DNA from: an uncultured Aquimarina sp.
GTDB lineage: Bacteria; Bacteroidota; Bacteroidia; Flavobacteriales; Flavobacteriaceae
Direction of reading: 5' to 3'
Assembly (NCBI GenBank): GCA_947498935.1
Contig: CANMMM010000002.1
Span: 238,686 to 302,685, forward strand
Length of the DNA stretch: 64,000 bases
In this document: positions 8,980 through 18,370 of the stretch, in pieces
Numbering within the stretch: position 1 is the first letter of the stretch
How the letters are laid out: each line of letters begins with the position of its first letter
The notes under the pieces: model-generated
What the model saw: only the letters and a program-made list of their open reading frames with translations
The model's database searches: none
What the model was told of the DNA's origin: nothing
Made by a program: the position numbers and the translations under genes

Positions 8980-9981
8980 CTATTGTGGTTTGTGTGCTAA
9001 AAATGGGTAGTCTTCTTGTTCGTACACCACATCATACATTACATTCTTCTCTGGGAATGGTGATTCTTCTGCAAATTTTTGACATTCTGCAACTTTGTCT
9101 TTTACAGCCTTGTCAATAGCAGCTATTTCTTCATCAGTAGCATACTTCTTTTCCTTGATCACATCTAATACTTGTGTGATTGGATCGATTTTTTGGTATT
9201 CTGCTACTTCTTCTTTAGTACGGTATTTCTGAGCATCACTCATAGAATGCCCTCTATATCTATATGTTTTAAGCTCTAAGAAAGTTGGCCCTCCACCTGT
9301 TCGCGCTCTTGTAATAGCTTCATCCATAGCTTCTGCTACTTTTACTGGATTCATTGCATCTACAGGACCACATGGCATTTCGTATCCTAAACCTAATTTC
9401 CAAATATCTGTGTGATTTGCTGTTCTTTCTACAGAAGTTCCCATAGCATATCCATTGTTTTCTACACAGAAAACTACTGGAAGATTCCATAGCATCGCTA
9501 GGTTAAAAGATTCGTGTAATGAACCTTGCCTAGTAGCTCCGTCTCCCATAAATGTTAAGGTAACCGCGTCTCTTTTATGATATTTATCTCCAAATGCTAA
9601 CCCTGCTCCTAATGGTATTTGCCCTCCTACAATTCCGTGTCCACCATAAAAACGGTGTTCTTTAGAAAAGATATGCATAGACCCACCTAATCCTTGCGAG
9701 GTTCCTGTACCTTTTCCGTACAATTCTGCCATCACTCTTTTGGGATCTACTCCCATTCCGATAGGTTGCACGTGATTACGATATGCCGTAATCATCTTAT
9801 CTTTGGTAAGATCCATTGCATGTAATGCCCCAGCCAAAATAGCTTCCTGACCATTATATAAATGTAAAAAACCTCTTACTTTTTGCTGGATATATACTTG
9901 AGCAAGTTTGTCTTCAAACTTTCTCCAGAAAAGCATATCTTCATACCACTTCAGGTAAACTTCTTTGGTTACTTTTTTCAT
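8980..9981 (-). CDS. pdhA: Pyruvate dehydrogenase E1 component, alpha subunit
   Basis: 333 residues. The thiamine diphosphate motif begins at GDGATRQGSLHE and ends with ENNGYAMGTS. Other family blocks are RGFLHLYNGQEA, the GGSMHIF stretch with GHGIVGGQIPLGAG, and the phosphorylation-loop-like RYRGHSMSDAQKYRTKEE. It decarboxylates pyruvate together with E1 beta, whose gene is not in this window. A possible -7 element in the TAnnTTTG pattern lies on the minus strand at 10085-10092, but I see no matching -33 box. Confidence 0.95.
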   Translation of the reverse strand: MKKVTKEVYLKWYEDMLFWRKFEDKLAQVYIQQKVRGFLHLYNGQEAILAGALHAMDLTKDKMITAYRNHVQPIGMGVDPKRVMAELYGKGTGTSQGLGGSMHIFSKEHRFYGGHGIVGGQIPLGAGLAFGDKYHKRDAVTLTFMGDGATRQGSLHESFNLAMLWNLPVVFCVENNGYAMGTSVERTANHTDIWKLGLGYEMPCGPVDAMNPVKVAEAMDEAITRARTGGGPTFLELKTYRYRGHSMSDAQKYRTKEEVAEYQKIDPITQVLDVIKEKKYATDEEIAAIDKAVKDKVAECQKFAEESPFPEKNVMYDVVYEQEDYPFLAHKPQ

Positions 9982-10144
9982 TTAAAAAACGTAATGATAT
10001 TTTCAAAATACAGCCAATTACTCTAAACTGACCCTGCCTAATATCTACAGAATTTTTCTGTTGTACTATCAACTAAGCTAAAAACAAAAATAATATATTC
10101 AGTACTAAGGAAGAAATAGATTTCTAGAAAAACTTACGAAAACG

Positions 10145-10639
10145 TTATAAATAAGTTTTATCAAAAACCAATGGCAGCAGATTAGCCAGTGAACTTGATT
10201 TCACCACTTTCCCTGTTTCTCCCGTAAAAAAGATCTCTATAGGCTGTTCTTGTTTCACTTCGTATTCAGCTATTGCTTGTCTACATGCGCCACAAGGTGG
10301 TGTAGGTGTAGACAACTTATGACGTAAGGATTTAGCACTAATAGCCATTTTCAAGATCGTTTCTTCTGGAAACTGCGCTCCTGCATAATAAATTGCTGTT
10401 CGTTCTGCACACAAACCCGAAGGGTAACATGCATTTTCTTGATTATTGCCTTCTATAATTTGCCCATTAGATAACAACAATGCTGCTCCTACTAAAAAAT
10501 TAGAGTAAGGTGCATATGCTTTATCTCTAATCCAAAAAGAACGCTGCATGAGCTGCTGAACATCTCGTGGCAATTCCTCTACTGTATCATATATCTCTAA
10601 TCTAGTTTTGATTTCTATTTCTTTCATTGGTTCATTCAC
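10145..10639 (-). CDS. cdd: Cytidine deaminase
   Basis: 164 residues. The zinc-dependent deaminase signature is complete: CAERTAI (ligand Cys plus catalytic Glu) and PCGACRQ (two ligand Cys). Upstream YAPYSNFLVGAALL and the GCxxENA-like GNNQENACYPSG are typical of tetrameric Cdd enzymes. It hydrolyses cytidine or deoxycytidine to uridine in pyrimidine salvage. The position between pdhA and porV is one I know from other Flavobacteriaceae, which supports orthology. The start could also be the internal MKEIEIKT a few codons later. Confidence 0.93.
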   Translation of the reverse strand: MNEPMKEIEIKTRLEIYDTVEELPRDVQQLMQRSFWIRDKAYAPYSNFLVGAALLLSNGQIIEGNNQENACYPSGLCAERTAIYYAGAQFPEETILKMAISAKSLRHKLSTPTPPCGACRQAIAEYEVKQEQPIEIFFTGETGKVVKSSSLANLLPLVFDKTYL

Positions 10640-10686
10640 TTATTAAATCCATCTGGCTAATCTTACACCCGTTTTATGCAACAGAA

Positions 10687-10718
10687 AATCTATTACAGCT
10701 ACAAAACCTGACACTCTG
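10687..10718 (+). repeat. Short dispersed repeat family 3, copy 1
   Basis: The pattern ATCTATTAC(A/G)GCT...AAAACCTGACACTC is shared with 23284-23325 and, more loosely, 46750-46790. It lies in the cdd/porV gap. Confidence 0.5.
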
Positions 10719-10835
10719 TTCTATTTCTAAATGCACCCTAGAGGTAGGCTAACATTTAAAAAACATCCAATTTTATTGCTTCCCCAACCCTCATAAAAGA
10801 ATACTATTACACACCCCTACTTTATTACCTTATTA

Positions 10836-10925
10836 GGGCGTTACCACAAGGGTCGGGCTTTCCGCTACAATTCCTCGCTCCTCCTATCGTCGTAGCTGTG
10901 GGATTTTCACTGCAATCCCTAACGC
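10836..10925 (+). repeat. Dispersed repeat family 2, copy 2
   Basis: GGGCGTTACCACAAGGGTCGGGCT start and ATCCCTAACGC end, with the TTCCTCGC block in the middle. Together with the short family 3 repeat and the porV terminator it explains most of the 450-base cdd/porV gap; I see no gene there. Confidence 0.9.
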
Positions 10926-11031
10926 AAATAAACAACACTCGCCAAGATGACAAAGCAGAAATAAACTGGCTTAAAAATTATACCATAGATGGTTTTATTT
11001 CCTAATCACTATTTTTTTGGAAATATGGCAC

Positions 11032-11064
11032 AAAAAAAATACCCAATGCATCTGCATTGAGTAT
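11032..11064 (-). terminator. Rho-independent terminator after porV
   Basis: Arms 11039-11050 and 11053-11064 (ATACCCAATGCA / TGCATTGAGTAT) pair with one mismatch. On the minus strand they are followed by eight T. It lies 25 bases past the porV stop. Confidence 0.85.
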
Positions 11065-11089
11065 TTTATATTTTATTTAACGTGTCTGA

Positions 11090-12259
11090 TTACCTATCGT
11101 AATAGTCATCTCCAAAATTGAAAGAAAGTCCAAAACGTAGCGTTCCTTCTAATGGACTACTTACTGCTGAAGTTGAGAACAAGTACGATAAATCAATATT
11201 AACAATTGTATATTTGAATCCTGCTCCTAAGGAAACGAATTTTCTTGCTCCTTTTTCTTCTGCTTCATTAAAGTATCCTCCTCTAAAAGAAAAAACATCT
11301 CTATATACATATTCAGCTCCTAATGCCCATGTAAATTCTTTTAACTCTTCACTAAACCCATCTGGTGCATCTCCCCAAGAAGAGAAAATTGCTCCGAATT
11401 CACTGATTTCTTGGTACTCCTGATTCGCATTATTCTGCTCTTCAGCTGTGATTTGCCCATCTCCATCAGCATCTGCATCTAAAGGTGTAGGCACCAATAA
11501 TTTTGCTATTTCTAATGTAGGCGTGATTTTATTGTATTCATCTAACATAAAGTCAAACCCTGCACCTACTCTAAATGTAGTAGGTATAAAATCTTCTTGT
11601 CCCGCATCATCATATTTGATTTTTGGTCCAATGTTAGAAATACTTACTCCTGCTCTCCATCTACCGTTGAAAGAATTATATGCTATTTCCTCACTCTGGT
11701 AATATCCTGAGATATCTACACCAAAGCTACTTGCTGCTTCCGCTTCTGACACCTGATCTAATTTTAAGTCTGAACGTAAGTATCTTCCTGTTACCGCCAT
11801 TGAGAAGTTAGGATCTAACTGTAACGCATAGGTAACATCGAATGTAAGTTCATTTGGCTTCTGAATAAGCCCTAATTGATCTGCTGTTTCTCTAAATTCT
11901 ATTTCTCCTAAACTAAAGAATTTAAAACTTGCAGCAAAAGCGCTTCTTTCATTGAATCTATTGTAGTAAGTAACATTTCCTAAACCGATATCGTTTACCA
12001 AACTACTCAGGTATGGTGTATAGTTTACCCCTACTCCTTGTTGTTTTGAAGAGAAAGCATATTTTGCAGGGTTCCATTGTTGTGAAAATGCATCTGGTGC
12101 TGTTGCAACTCCTTGATCTCCCATCCCTGCTGCTCGTGCATCCGCTGCTATTAATAAAAAAGGTACTGCCGTCGTTATAGCTCTTCTCTGTTCTTGTTGT
12201 TGCCCCCTCAGGTTACATACCATAAGAAATGCAACTGCAAGAGTTATCATCTTTCTCAT
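11090..12259 (-). CDS. porV: Type IX secretion outer-membrane protein PorV (LptO)
   Basis: 389 residues with an N-terminal signal peptide (ITLAVAFLMVCNLRGQ). The diagnostic segment FLLIAADARAAGMGDQG followed by GVATAPDAFSQQWNPAKYAF identifies PorV, a FadL-like beta barrel. It ends in an aromatic-rich strand (LRFGLSFNFGDDYYDR). PorV shuttles cargo from the translocon to the attachment complex and works with the sortase PorU, encoded directly upstream. An insert near residues 255-285 is acidic and Asn-rich (DADADGDGQITAEEQN) and resembles a calcium-binding loop. Confidence 0.95.
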   Translation of the reverse strand: MRKMITLAVAFLMVCNLRGQQQEQRRAITTAVPFLLIAADARAAGMGDQGVATAPDAFSQQWNPAKYAFSSKQQGVGVNYTPYLSSLVNDIGLGNVTYYNRFNERSAFAASFKFFSLGEIEFRETADQLGLIQKPNELTFDVTYALQLDPNFSMAVTGRYLRSDLKLDQVSEAEAASSFGVDISGYYQSEEIAYNSFNGRWRAGVSISNIGPKIKYDDAGQEDFIPTTFRVGAGFDFMLDEYNKITPTLEIAKLLVPTPLDADADGDGQITAEEQNNANQEYQEISEFGAIFSSWGDAPDGFSEELKEFTWALGAEYVYRDVFSFRGGYFNEAEEKGARKFVSLGAGFKYTIVNIDLSYLFSTSAVSSPLEGTLRFGLSFNFGDDYYDR

Positions 12260-12301
12260 ATTGAAAATTAATTTAAAATGTAAAGTTATTTAGTTTCCCA
12301 A

Positions 12302-15300
12302 TTATAATAAAACGAGTTTTTCAAACTTTTCAACCCGTTGATTTGTTAACGTTGATTTTACTGAAATCTTGTACACATAGACGCCTTTCCCTAGTTTTTG
12401 TCCAAAATCATCTTTTCCATCCCACTGAATATCATCCGTATAACTATTCTTTCCTGATAATGATTGATTCGTTGTCCAGATCACTTTTCCCGAGACTGTA
12501 AAGACCTGTATTTGTACTTCCAAGAGGTCTGCTGCTGCTCCTGAATGCTCAAACCAAAACTCGGTATGACTCACGAATGGATTTGGATAATTCAATACAT
12601 TATTCAGGCTAAAACCTGTTGATTCTTTTACCACAAACTGCAACTCCTGAGTGGATGAGTTATTATACACATCCCAACCTTTGAACGTGAGTGTATGCAA
12701 TCCTGGCTCCAAGTCTCTAAACTTAAAGTTTACGACTCCTTTGGTAAAATCATCTATTTCGGTTTCATAAAAATCATTCATTATATACGGATTCGCATCA
12801 TCTCCATCCAATATCGCCGAGATATCATGTCCTATTCCACTTGCCGTATTAATTCCGTTTTCATCCTGCAATTTAGCTATTAAAACTGGGGAATCATCGG
12901 TTACGCCTCCAGAAATAAAATTTTCATCATTCATAAATAATGAAATTTGCGGTCCTGTTGTGTCTTCTGGCGCATTTTCATTAATTCCTCCTATACGAAT
13001 TGTTTCATCTGCTCCTGACTGGTCTTCTAAAACACCATCTCTAGCTGCATAAAAACTAATTCTTCCATTAGCTACAGGAATACCTATATCTCTGGGTACT
13101 ACAAATTCAAATTCGAAAGCTCCATTTTTCACCGAAGCCTTTCCTCTAAATATTACTTCCCCTAAAGTAGAAAAATTTAATTTAATTATTTCACCACTCG
13201 TATTTTTTGTCCCATCATTGGCCAAAGTTTGCCTTTCAATATCCTTATCATATATAGTAGTAGATAGTATTCCATTATAATCCGTCAATAACGTTCCCGA
13301 CGCATCTACTACCTCTCCTGCTATTTTCACTTTACTCAATGCTTCCAAAGGTGCTACATCTCCTGAGATAGGCGTATCGTTTATTGTGGTCAATCGCACC
13401 GAAGGCTTTGGAATTGCCAATTTCATTGCTGGATCTCCAAAATATACAACTACCCTTCTACTATTTGTTGTATACGAATTTTTCATCTGCCTTACCGCCT
13501 CTGCTACTGAAGGATAGGAGGATCCATCAGGAAACAAAAATCCAGAAAGACGATCATTTACTGAAATTCCAAAATTTACATTTACATCTCGAGTTGTACT
13601 AATCAATCCAACCACTCCTCCTTGCGTGTTTGTATACGTAAACTCTCCTGCTGTCTCCCTACAGGGATTATCGAACTTTGTAAACTCACAAGTTACTGTT
13701 ATCAATACTGGCCACTTGTATTCATTTTTTAATTCAGCAGCATTGGATTTATTAAATACAAACTCCTTTGCTAGCCCATCTTCACCACCATGACCAAAAT
13801 AATCTACTACAATAGCTCCTGATTCTATCGCACGAGTAATCTCTTGATTCACTACAGGGTATCTATCTCCTGATGATGATGACTCTTGCTTAAATGCATC
13901 TGCGTAAATTTTAGTAATGTTTAGAAAAGGTTTTCTCTCTACCAATTCATCTCCTAATTCATCTAAGTTACGCTGGATGGATTCTTCCCAGTCCGCATCT
14001 ACATCGTCTGATATTAATAACATAGAGTTTCTCCATCTTCCTAGCGACTTTTGCTGATCATACTTAATAATCTTAGCAACCATGGCATCGGCTACCTGTG
14101 GAGTATCTGATAATATCCTACCTACTGCTATATCCAATTGATCGCTACTAACCATCAGACCTTCATCTGGATCCATCGAACCAAAAAAGTCATCCGTAAC
14201 GAAAGAGCTTAATAACGAGAAACTTTCAACACTTTCAAAAGTCGGAACAATATTAGAATCTTTACAATTTTGCTGCTCTAATCTATTTTTATAATCGATA
14301 GAAGCATCTCCTAAGAGACATAAATATTTAATTCTTTCTGTAGGCGCTGATGCATTATCATACACATATTTTACCATATTTCTAATCGCTACAATATCTT
14401 GTTTCCCACTACTGAATTCGTGATATATCTTATCTAGCGTTACTATTTTTACATTATAATTATTCGTGTCCCTATGATGCTGTGCTAATGCATTAGCGGC
14501 CGATAGATAACTTTGATCTGCTATAATTATGTAATCTACATCTTCAAAAGCACCTTGTGCATTTCTAAAAATCGTACCTTTTATATCTTGATTTTCTACT
14601 CTAGTAATCGCATCTTTTAAGGGCTGGTACACATCACTATCTACCACTGTTATGTATTGCTTGGGTTCCCCCATGGTAGTTTTAAAACGTATTGTAGCTT
14701 GCCCAGCTGTATTCTCAACTGCTGAAATAGAGGCTGGATTTGTTACATCCCACACCTGTTGTACACTTGCTGTGTTTCCTATAGTATATTCCCCTACACC
14801 ATCTAATGTAGCTACTTCATCAGAGGAAAATAGCATTTGTGTAGCAGCCGCAATCAATCTTCGCTGCGCTTTTACACTTATAAAATCTAAATAGGCAATC
14901 GCAGACGGATTGCCCTGCTTGTTGTATTGCAACTGTATGTTTACTTGATCAGAAGTCGCTGTAATGGACTGTATGGCTTGTTTTTCAGACCCTAATGAAG
15001 TACCTCCAATACTCCCGAAGTTTATTTGTCCTATTTGATCACCCCCAGCACTTATCGACAATTGTGAAGCTGAAGTAGCTACCGCTGCTGCATATACTTT
15101 TAACTCTACAGGCGCTGTGGTAACTAAATTAGGAAAGTTGAATGCGTATTGACGTGTGGTTTGTATATCAAATCGATCTCCAAACCACCTTCTACCTAAT
15201 TTAGCCACACTATTTTCATCTACTTCATAGAATTGGTAATCTGTAAACGTATTTATCTGAGTTGTTGACGCTTCATCAGGCTCCACATAATTAACAATTC

Positions 15301-16156
15301 GTTTTCCATTATTTCCACCAGCAGTTACGTAATAATAGGATTTATCTGCATACAAATTTAAGTTAGTGCTATTTTCTGCGCTGAATCCTGTAGTTCCTTC
15401 TCCATAGAAAAGGATATAATCATTACCGTCAAACCTTCCATCTTCTCCTCCTATTAGTTGTATTGCATTTTCTCTAAGATCATATGCCGAATTCTCTCTA
15501 TTGAGTAATGGCATCATTCGACCGCCATTTCCATAAATTTTTATAGTTGCAGGATTTATTGAAGATACATCCATCCCTAGACTACTTAAGAAATCAGGCG
15601 TGATTTTAAATACCCCTGATTTATCTACATAAAAACGAAACCATTCGCCTGTAGCTAACACAGAATTACTAGTACTTAAACTCTTTGCAGCAATTGATTT
15701 TGTGCTACTGTTGTTTGCAACTTGCTCTGCATAAACCACCTCAAAAGCTGTAATTTTTTTAAAGAGAGTACCTTCTTTTATAATAGGAGAAACACTTACA
15801 AATCCTTGATTTCGGTCTCTTGCTTTTGTAGACCTCACCTCATACTCCAATTTAGACGGTATCGCAGTCACATCTAAGCCTTTTAAATCGGATGGACTGA
15901 TTACTTGGTATTGTATGTTTTGTAGCGAGGCTGTCCTTTTATTTATTACAGCAGATTCATCCCACCGAGCTACAAATCGTACTCCTTTCGAGGTGGAATA
16001 TTCAAAATTAGCTTCATCAAATCCTGGTACTACAATTGTAGATGAAGATGTATGTAGTTGAACATCCTTCCAATTGATCGTAAAATCTTTCTTTTGTTGC
16101 GCTACAGACGTCAGAAAAACCAACAGCACACTTAAAAATATAATTCTCTTCATCAT
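12302..16156 (-). CDS. porU: Type IX secretion sortase PorU (C25 gingipain-like)
   Basis: 1284 residues with a Sec signal peptide (RIIFLSVLLVFLTSVAQ). The C25 peptidase domain covers the middle. The catalytic His lies in DYFGHGGEDGLA, the catalytic Cys in VTCEFTKFDNP, and PTFESVESFSLLSSFVTDDFFG precedes them. The C-terminal part has Ig-like folds and a gliding-type end (YPNPFVSHTEFWFEH ... GKGVYVYKISVKS). PorU removes the C-terminal signal of T9SS cargo and attaches it to the cell surface. It is divergent from gldJ. A TAnnTTTG-like box at 16231-16238 with a TTG at 16256-16258 (minus strand) may be its promoter. Confidence 0.95.
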   Translation of the reverse strand: MMKRIIFLSVLLVFLTSVAQQKKDFTINWKDVQLHTSSSTIVVPGFDEANFEYSTSKGVRFVARWDESAVINKRTASLQNIQYQVISPSDLKGLDVTAIPSKLEYEVRSTKARDRNQGFVSVSPIIKEGTLFKKITAFEVVYAEQVANNSSTKSIAAKSLSTSNSVLATGEWFRFYVDKSGVFKITPDFLSSLGMDVSSINPATIKIYGNGGRMMPLLNRENSAYDLRENAIQLIGGEDGRFDGNDYILFYGEGTTGFSAENSTNLNLYADKSYYYVTAGGNNGKRIVNYVEPDEASTTQINTFTDYQFYEVDENSVAKLGRRWFGDRFDIQTTRQYAFNFPNLVTTAPVELKVYAAAVATSASQLSISAGGDQIGQINFGSIGGTSLGSEKQAIQSITATSDQVNIQLQYNKQGNPSAIAYLDFISVKAQRRLIAAATQMLFSSDEVATLDGVGEYTIGNTASVQQVWDVTNPASISAVENTAGQATIRFKTTMGEPKQYITVVDSDVYQPLKDAITRVENQDIKGTIFRNAQGAFEDVDYIIIADQSYLSAANALAQHHRDTNNYNVKIVTLDKIYHEFSSGKQDIVAIRNMVKYVYDNASAPTERIKYLCLLGDASIDYKNRLEQQNCKDSNIVPTFESVESFSLLSSFVTDDFFGSMDPDEGLMVSSDQLDIAVGRILSDTPQVADAMVAKIIKYDQQKSLGRWRNSMLLISDDVDADWEESIQRNLDELGDELVERKPFLNITKIYADAFKQESSSSGDRYPVVNQEITRAIESGAIVVDYFGHGGEDGLAKEFVFNKSNAAELKNEYKWPVLITVTCEFTKFDNPCRETAGEFTYTNTQGGVVGLISTTRDVNVNFGISVNDRLSGFLFPDGSSYPSVAEAVRQMKNSYTTNSRRVVVYFGDPAMKLAIPKPSVRLTTINDTPISGDVAPLEALSKVKIAGEVVDASGTLLTDYNGILSTTIYDKDIERQTLANDGTKNTSGEIIKLNFSTLGEVIFRGKASVKNGAFEFEFVVPRDIGIPVANGRISFYAARDGVLEDQSGADETIRIGGINENAPEDTTGPQISLFMNDENFISGGVTDDSPVLIAKLQDENGINTASGIGHDISAILDGDDANPYIMNDFYETEIDDFTKGVVNFKFRDLEPGLHTLTFKGWDVYNNSSTQELQFVVKESTGFSLNNVLNYPNPFVSHTEFWFEHSGAAADLLEVQIQVFTVSGKVIWTTNQSLSGKNSYTDDIQWDGKDDFGQKLGKGVYVYKISVKSTLTNQRVEKFEKLVLL

Positions 16157-16372
16157 AGCATTTATAACGGGCTTAGTACTAGTTTAGTGTTTACTAAAAT
16201 ATACTTTTTCTTCAAAAATAATAATAAAGACAAAAATATAGCGTTAAACCAGAGTCAATGATAAAATCAGATTTTTTTTCGTGATTTTGTATTATTTAAA
16301 AAATATTAGGGTAAATTTAACGTTAATTGTTATATTGCAAGCCCTAATTTCTACTTTAACGAACTTAAGATT

Positions 16373-18052
16373 ATGAAAAACGCGTTAGTTTTTAAGTCAT
16401 TTTTGACTCTCTTCATTAGCTTTCTACTGTTTAGCTGTAACTCAACAGATTACGGCACTAGCTCTAGAGCCACAGGTTGGAAATACAATTCCAAAGACGG
16501 CGGATTTCAGGTAAACACAAATTACAAAGAGCAAGAAACAGGTCCTGGATTGGTATTCATCGAAGGTGGTACTTTTACTATGGGACGTGTGCAAGATGAT
16601 GTAATGCATGATTGGAACAACACTCCTACACAACAACACATCCAATCTTTTTACATGGATGAAACGGAAGTAACTAACATCATGTATTTAGAATATTTGG
16701 ATTGGTTAAAAGGAGTATATCCTCCTACAGATCCAAAATATAAAGAAATTTATGGAGGTTCACTACCTGATACGCTTGTATGGAGAAATCGTTTAGGATT
16801 CAACGAAATGATGACTAACAATTATTTACGTCATCCTGCCTATGCGAATTATCCTGTAGTAGGGGTAAACTGGATACAAGCTGTACAGTTTAGTAAATGG
16901 AGAACCGATCGTGTAAACGAAAGAATTTTAGAAGAAGAAAGTGTAATTAAAAGAAATGCGCCTTTTGAAGACGTATCTGCAGAAAGTACTTTTAATACCG
17001 AAACGTATTTAAACGCTCCTTCTGAAACTTATGGTGGTAATGACGAAGCTACACGTGGAGGAAAACAATCACAGCAATACGCTAAGAAAAATGACTCTAC
17101 AGGTTTATATATCCAACGTAAAGATGGATTATTGTTACCACAATATCGATTACCTACAGAAGCTGAGTGGGAATATGCCGCTTTAGGACTTGTAGAATTA
17201 AGAAGTTATAACATTTACAGAGGTAGAAAAAAGTATCCATGGAATGGACAATATTCTCGCTCTGGAAAAAGAAGAACACAAGGAGATCAACTAGCGAACT
17301 TCAAGCAAGGTGATGGTGATTACGGTGGTATCGCTGGATGGAGTGATGACGGCGCTGATATTACTGCTCCTGTAGCATCCTATGACGCTAATGACTTTGG
17401 CTTATATGACATGGCTGGAAATGTAGCTGAATGGGTAGCTGATATCTACAGACCTATCGTAGATGATGAGTATAATGACTTTAACTACTATAGAGGAAAT
17501 GTATATACAAAGAATGCAATCAATCCTGATGGAACTGTAAAAATCGTAACTACAGATTCTATTATATACGATACATTAAGTAATGGGAAAATTGTTGCAA
17601 CTATACTCCCTGGAGGTATCTTACAAACTCCTGTAGATGAAAAAGAAACATATTTAAGAACTAATTTCACAAAGAGTGATAATATCAACTTTAGAGATGG
17701 TGACAAGAGTTCTTCTAGATACTATGAAGGTTTCCAAGATGAAAACATCCCTAATAGAAGAATGTACAATGATCCTATCCATAAAGTTGAATCTAGTGAT
17801 GAAGATAGCACGAAGTTAGATCGTAGATATGACGAATCTAGTAATAGAACTACGCTAATTGGAGATGATAAGCGTGTATACAAAGGAGGTTCTTGGAAAG
17901 ATAGAGCCTATTGGCTAGACCCTGCGCAAAGAAGATTCTTCCCGCAAGATATGTCTACAGACTATATCGGATTTAGAAATGCAATGTCTCGTGTTGGTGA
18001 AAAATCTAAAATTAAGAAAACACCTAAGCACAAAAAGCCTAGAAAAAAATAA
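16373..18052 (+). CDS. gldJ: Gliding motility lipoprotein GldJ
   Basis: 559 residues. The N-terminal lipoprotein signal has lipobox LFSC at about residues 19-22. The body is an FGE/SUMF1-type fold: GLVFIEGGTFTMGR near residue 60, FYMDETEVTN, YRLPTEAEWEYAA, DMAGNVAEWVADIY and VYKGGSWKDRAYWLDPAQRRFF. A basic Lys-rich tail (KKTPKHKKPRKK) closes it, as in other GldJ proteins. GldJ is needed for gliding and for stability of the T9SS motor ring protein GldK. The acidic stretch around residues 440-500 is family-specific. It is followed by a terminator and then murF, the usual Flavobacteriaceae order. Confidence 0.95.
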   Translation: MKNALVFKSFLTLFISFLLFSCNSTDYGTSSRATGWKYNSKDGGFQVNTNYKEQETGPGLVFIEGGTFTMGRVQDDVMHDWNNTPTQQHIQSFYMDETEVTNIMYLEYLDWLKGVYPPTDPKYKEIYGGSLPDTLVWRNRLGFNEMMTNNYLRHPAYANYPVVGVNWIQAVQFSKWRTDRVNERILEEESVIKRNAPFEDVSAESTFNTETYLNAPSETYGGNDEATRGGKQSQQYAKKNDSTGLYIQRKDGLLLPQYRLPTEAEWEYAALGLVELRSYNIYRGRKKYPWNGQYSRSGKRRTQGDQLANFKQGDGDYGGIAGWSDDGADITAPVASYDANDFGLYDMAGNVAEWVADIYRPIVDDEYNDFNYYRGNVYTKNAINPDGTVKIVTTDSIIYDTLSNGKIVATILPGGILQTPVDEKETYLRTNFTKSDNINFRDGDKSSSRYYEGFQDENIPNRRMYNDPIHKVESSDEDSTKLDRRYDESSNRTTLIGDDKRVYKGGSWKDRAYWLDPAQRRFFPQDMSTDYIGFRNAMSRVGEKSKIKKTPKHKKPRKK

Positions 18053-18076
18053 ATAATCATATATGTATTATGATCA

Positions 18077-18107
18077 AAAGCCTTGCAGTTCTTGCAAGGC
18101 TTTTTTT
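18077..18107 (+). terminator. Rho-independent terminator after gldJ
   Basis: Arms 18077-18087 and 18093-18103 (AAAGCCTTGCA / TGCAAGGCTTT) followed by T7. It lies about 25 bases after the gldJ stop. Confidence 0.92.
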
Positions 18108-18110
18108 ATT

Positions 18111-18138
18111 GAAATCAAAAAAGTAAAAACCACTTCAT
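18111..18138 (+). repeat. Dispersed repeat family 1, right-end fragment
   Basis: GAAATCAAAAAAGTAAAAACCACTTCATT matches only the right end of the family. The rest of the gldJ-murF gap, to 18370, is AT-rich and holds no gene; it presumably carries the murF promoter. Confidence 0.6.
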
Positions 18139-18370
18139 TAAAAATGACACCTAAATATAATGCCTAACACAGCATTCCTTCAATAAGATACCTTGTATCA
18201 CTTTGTATACATTACTTATTCTAAAATTGAAAATTCATATCGCAGGTATCAGTTATTTTTCTGAAATTTACTGCTGTAAAGCGTATAGAAATAGCATTCA
18301 TTGTTTTTTTAAATCCATAAAAATGGTGTAGTTCTATACTTTTCATGTTTATCATCTTTATACACTACTT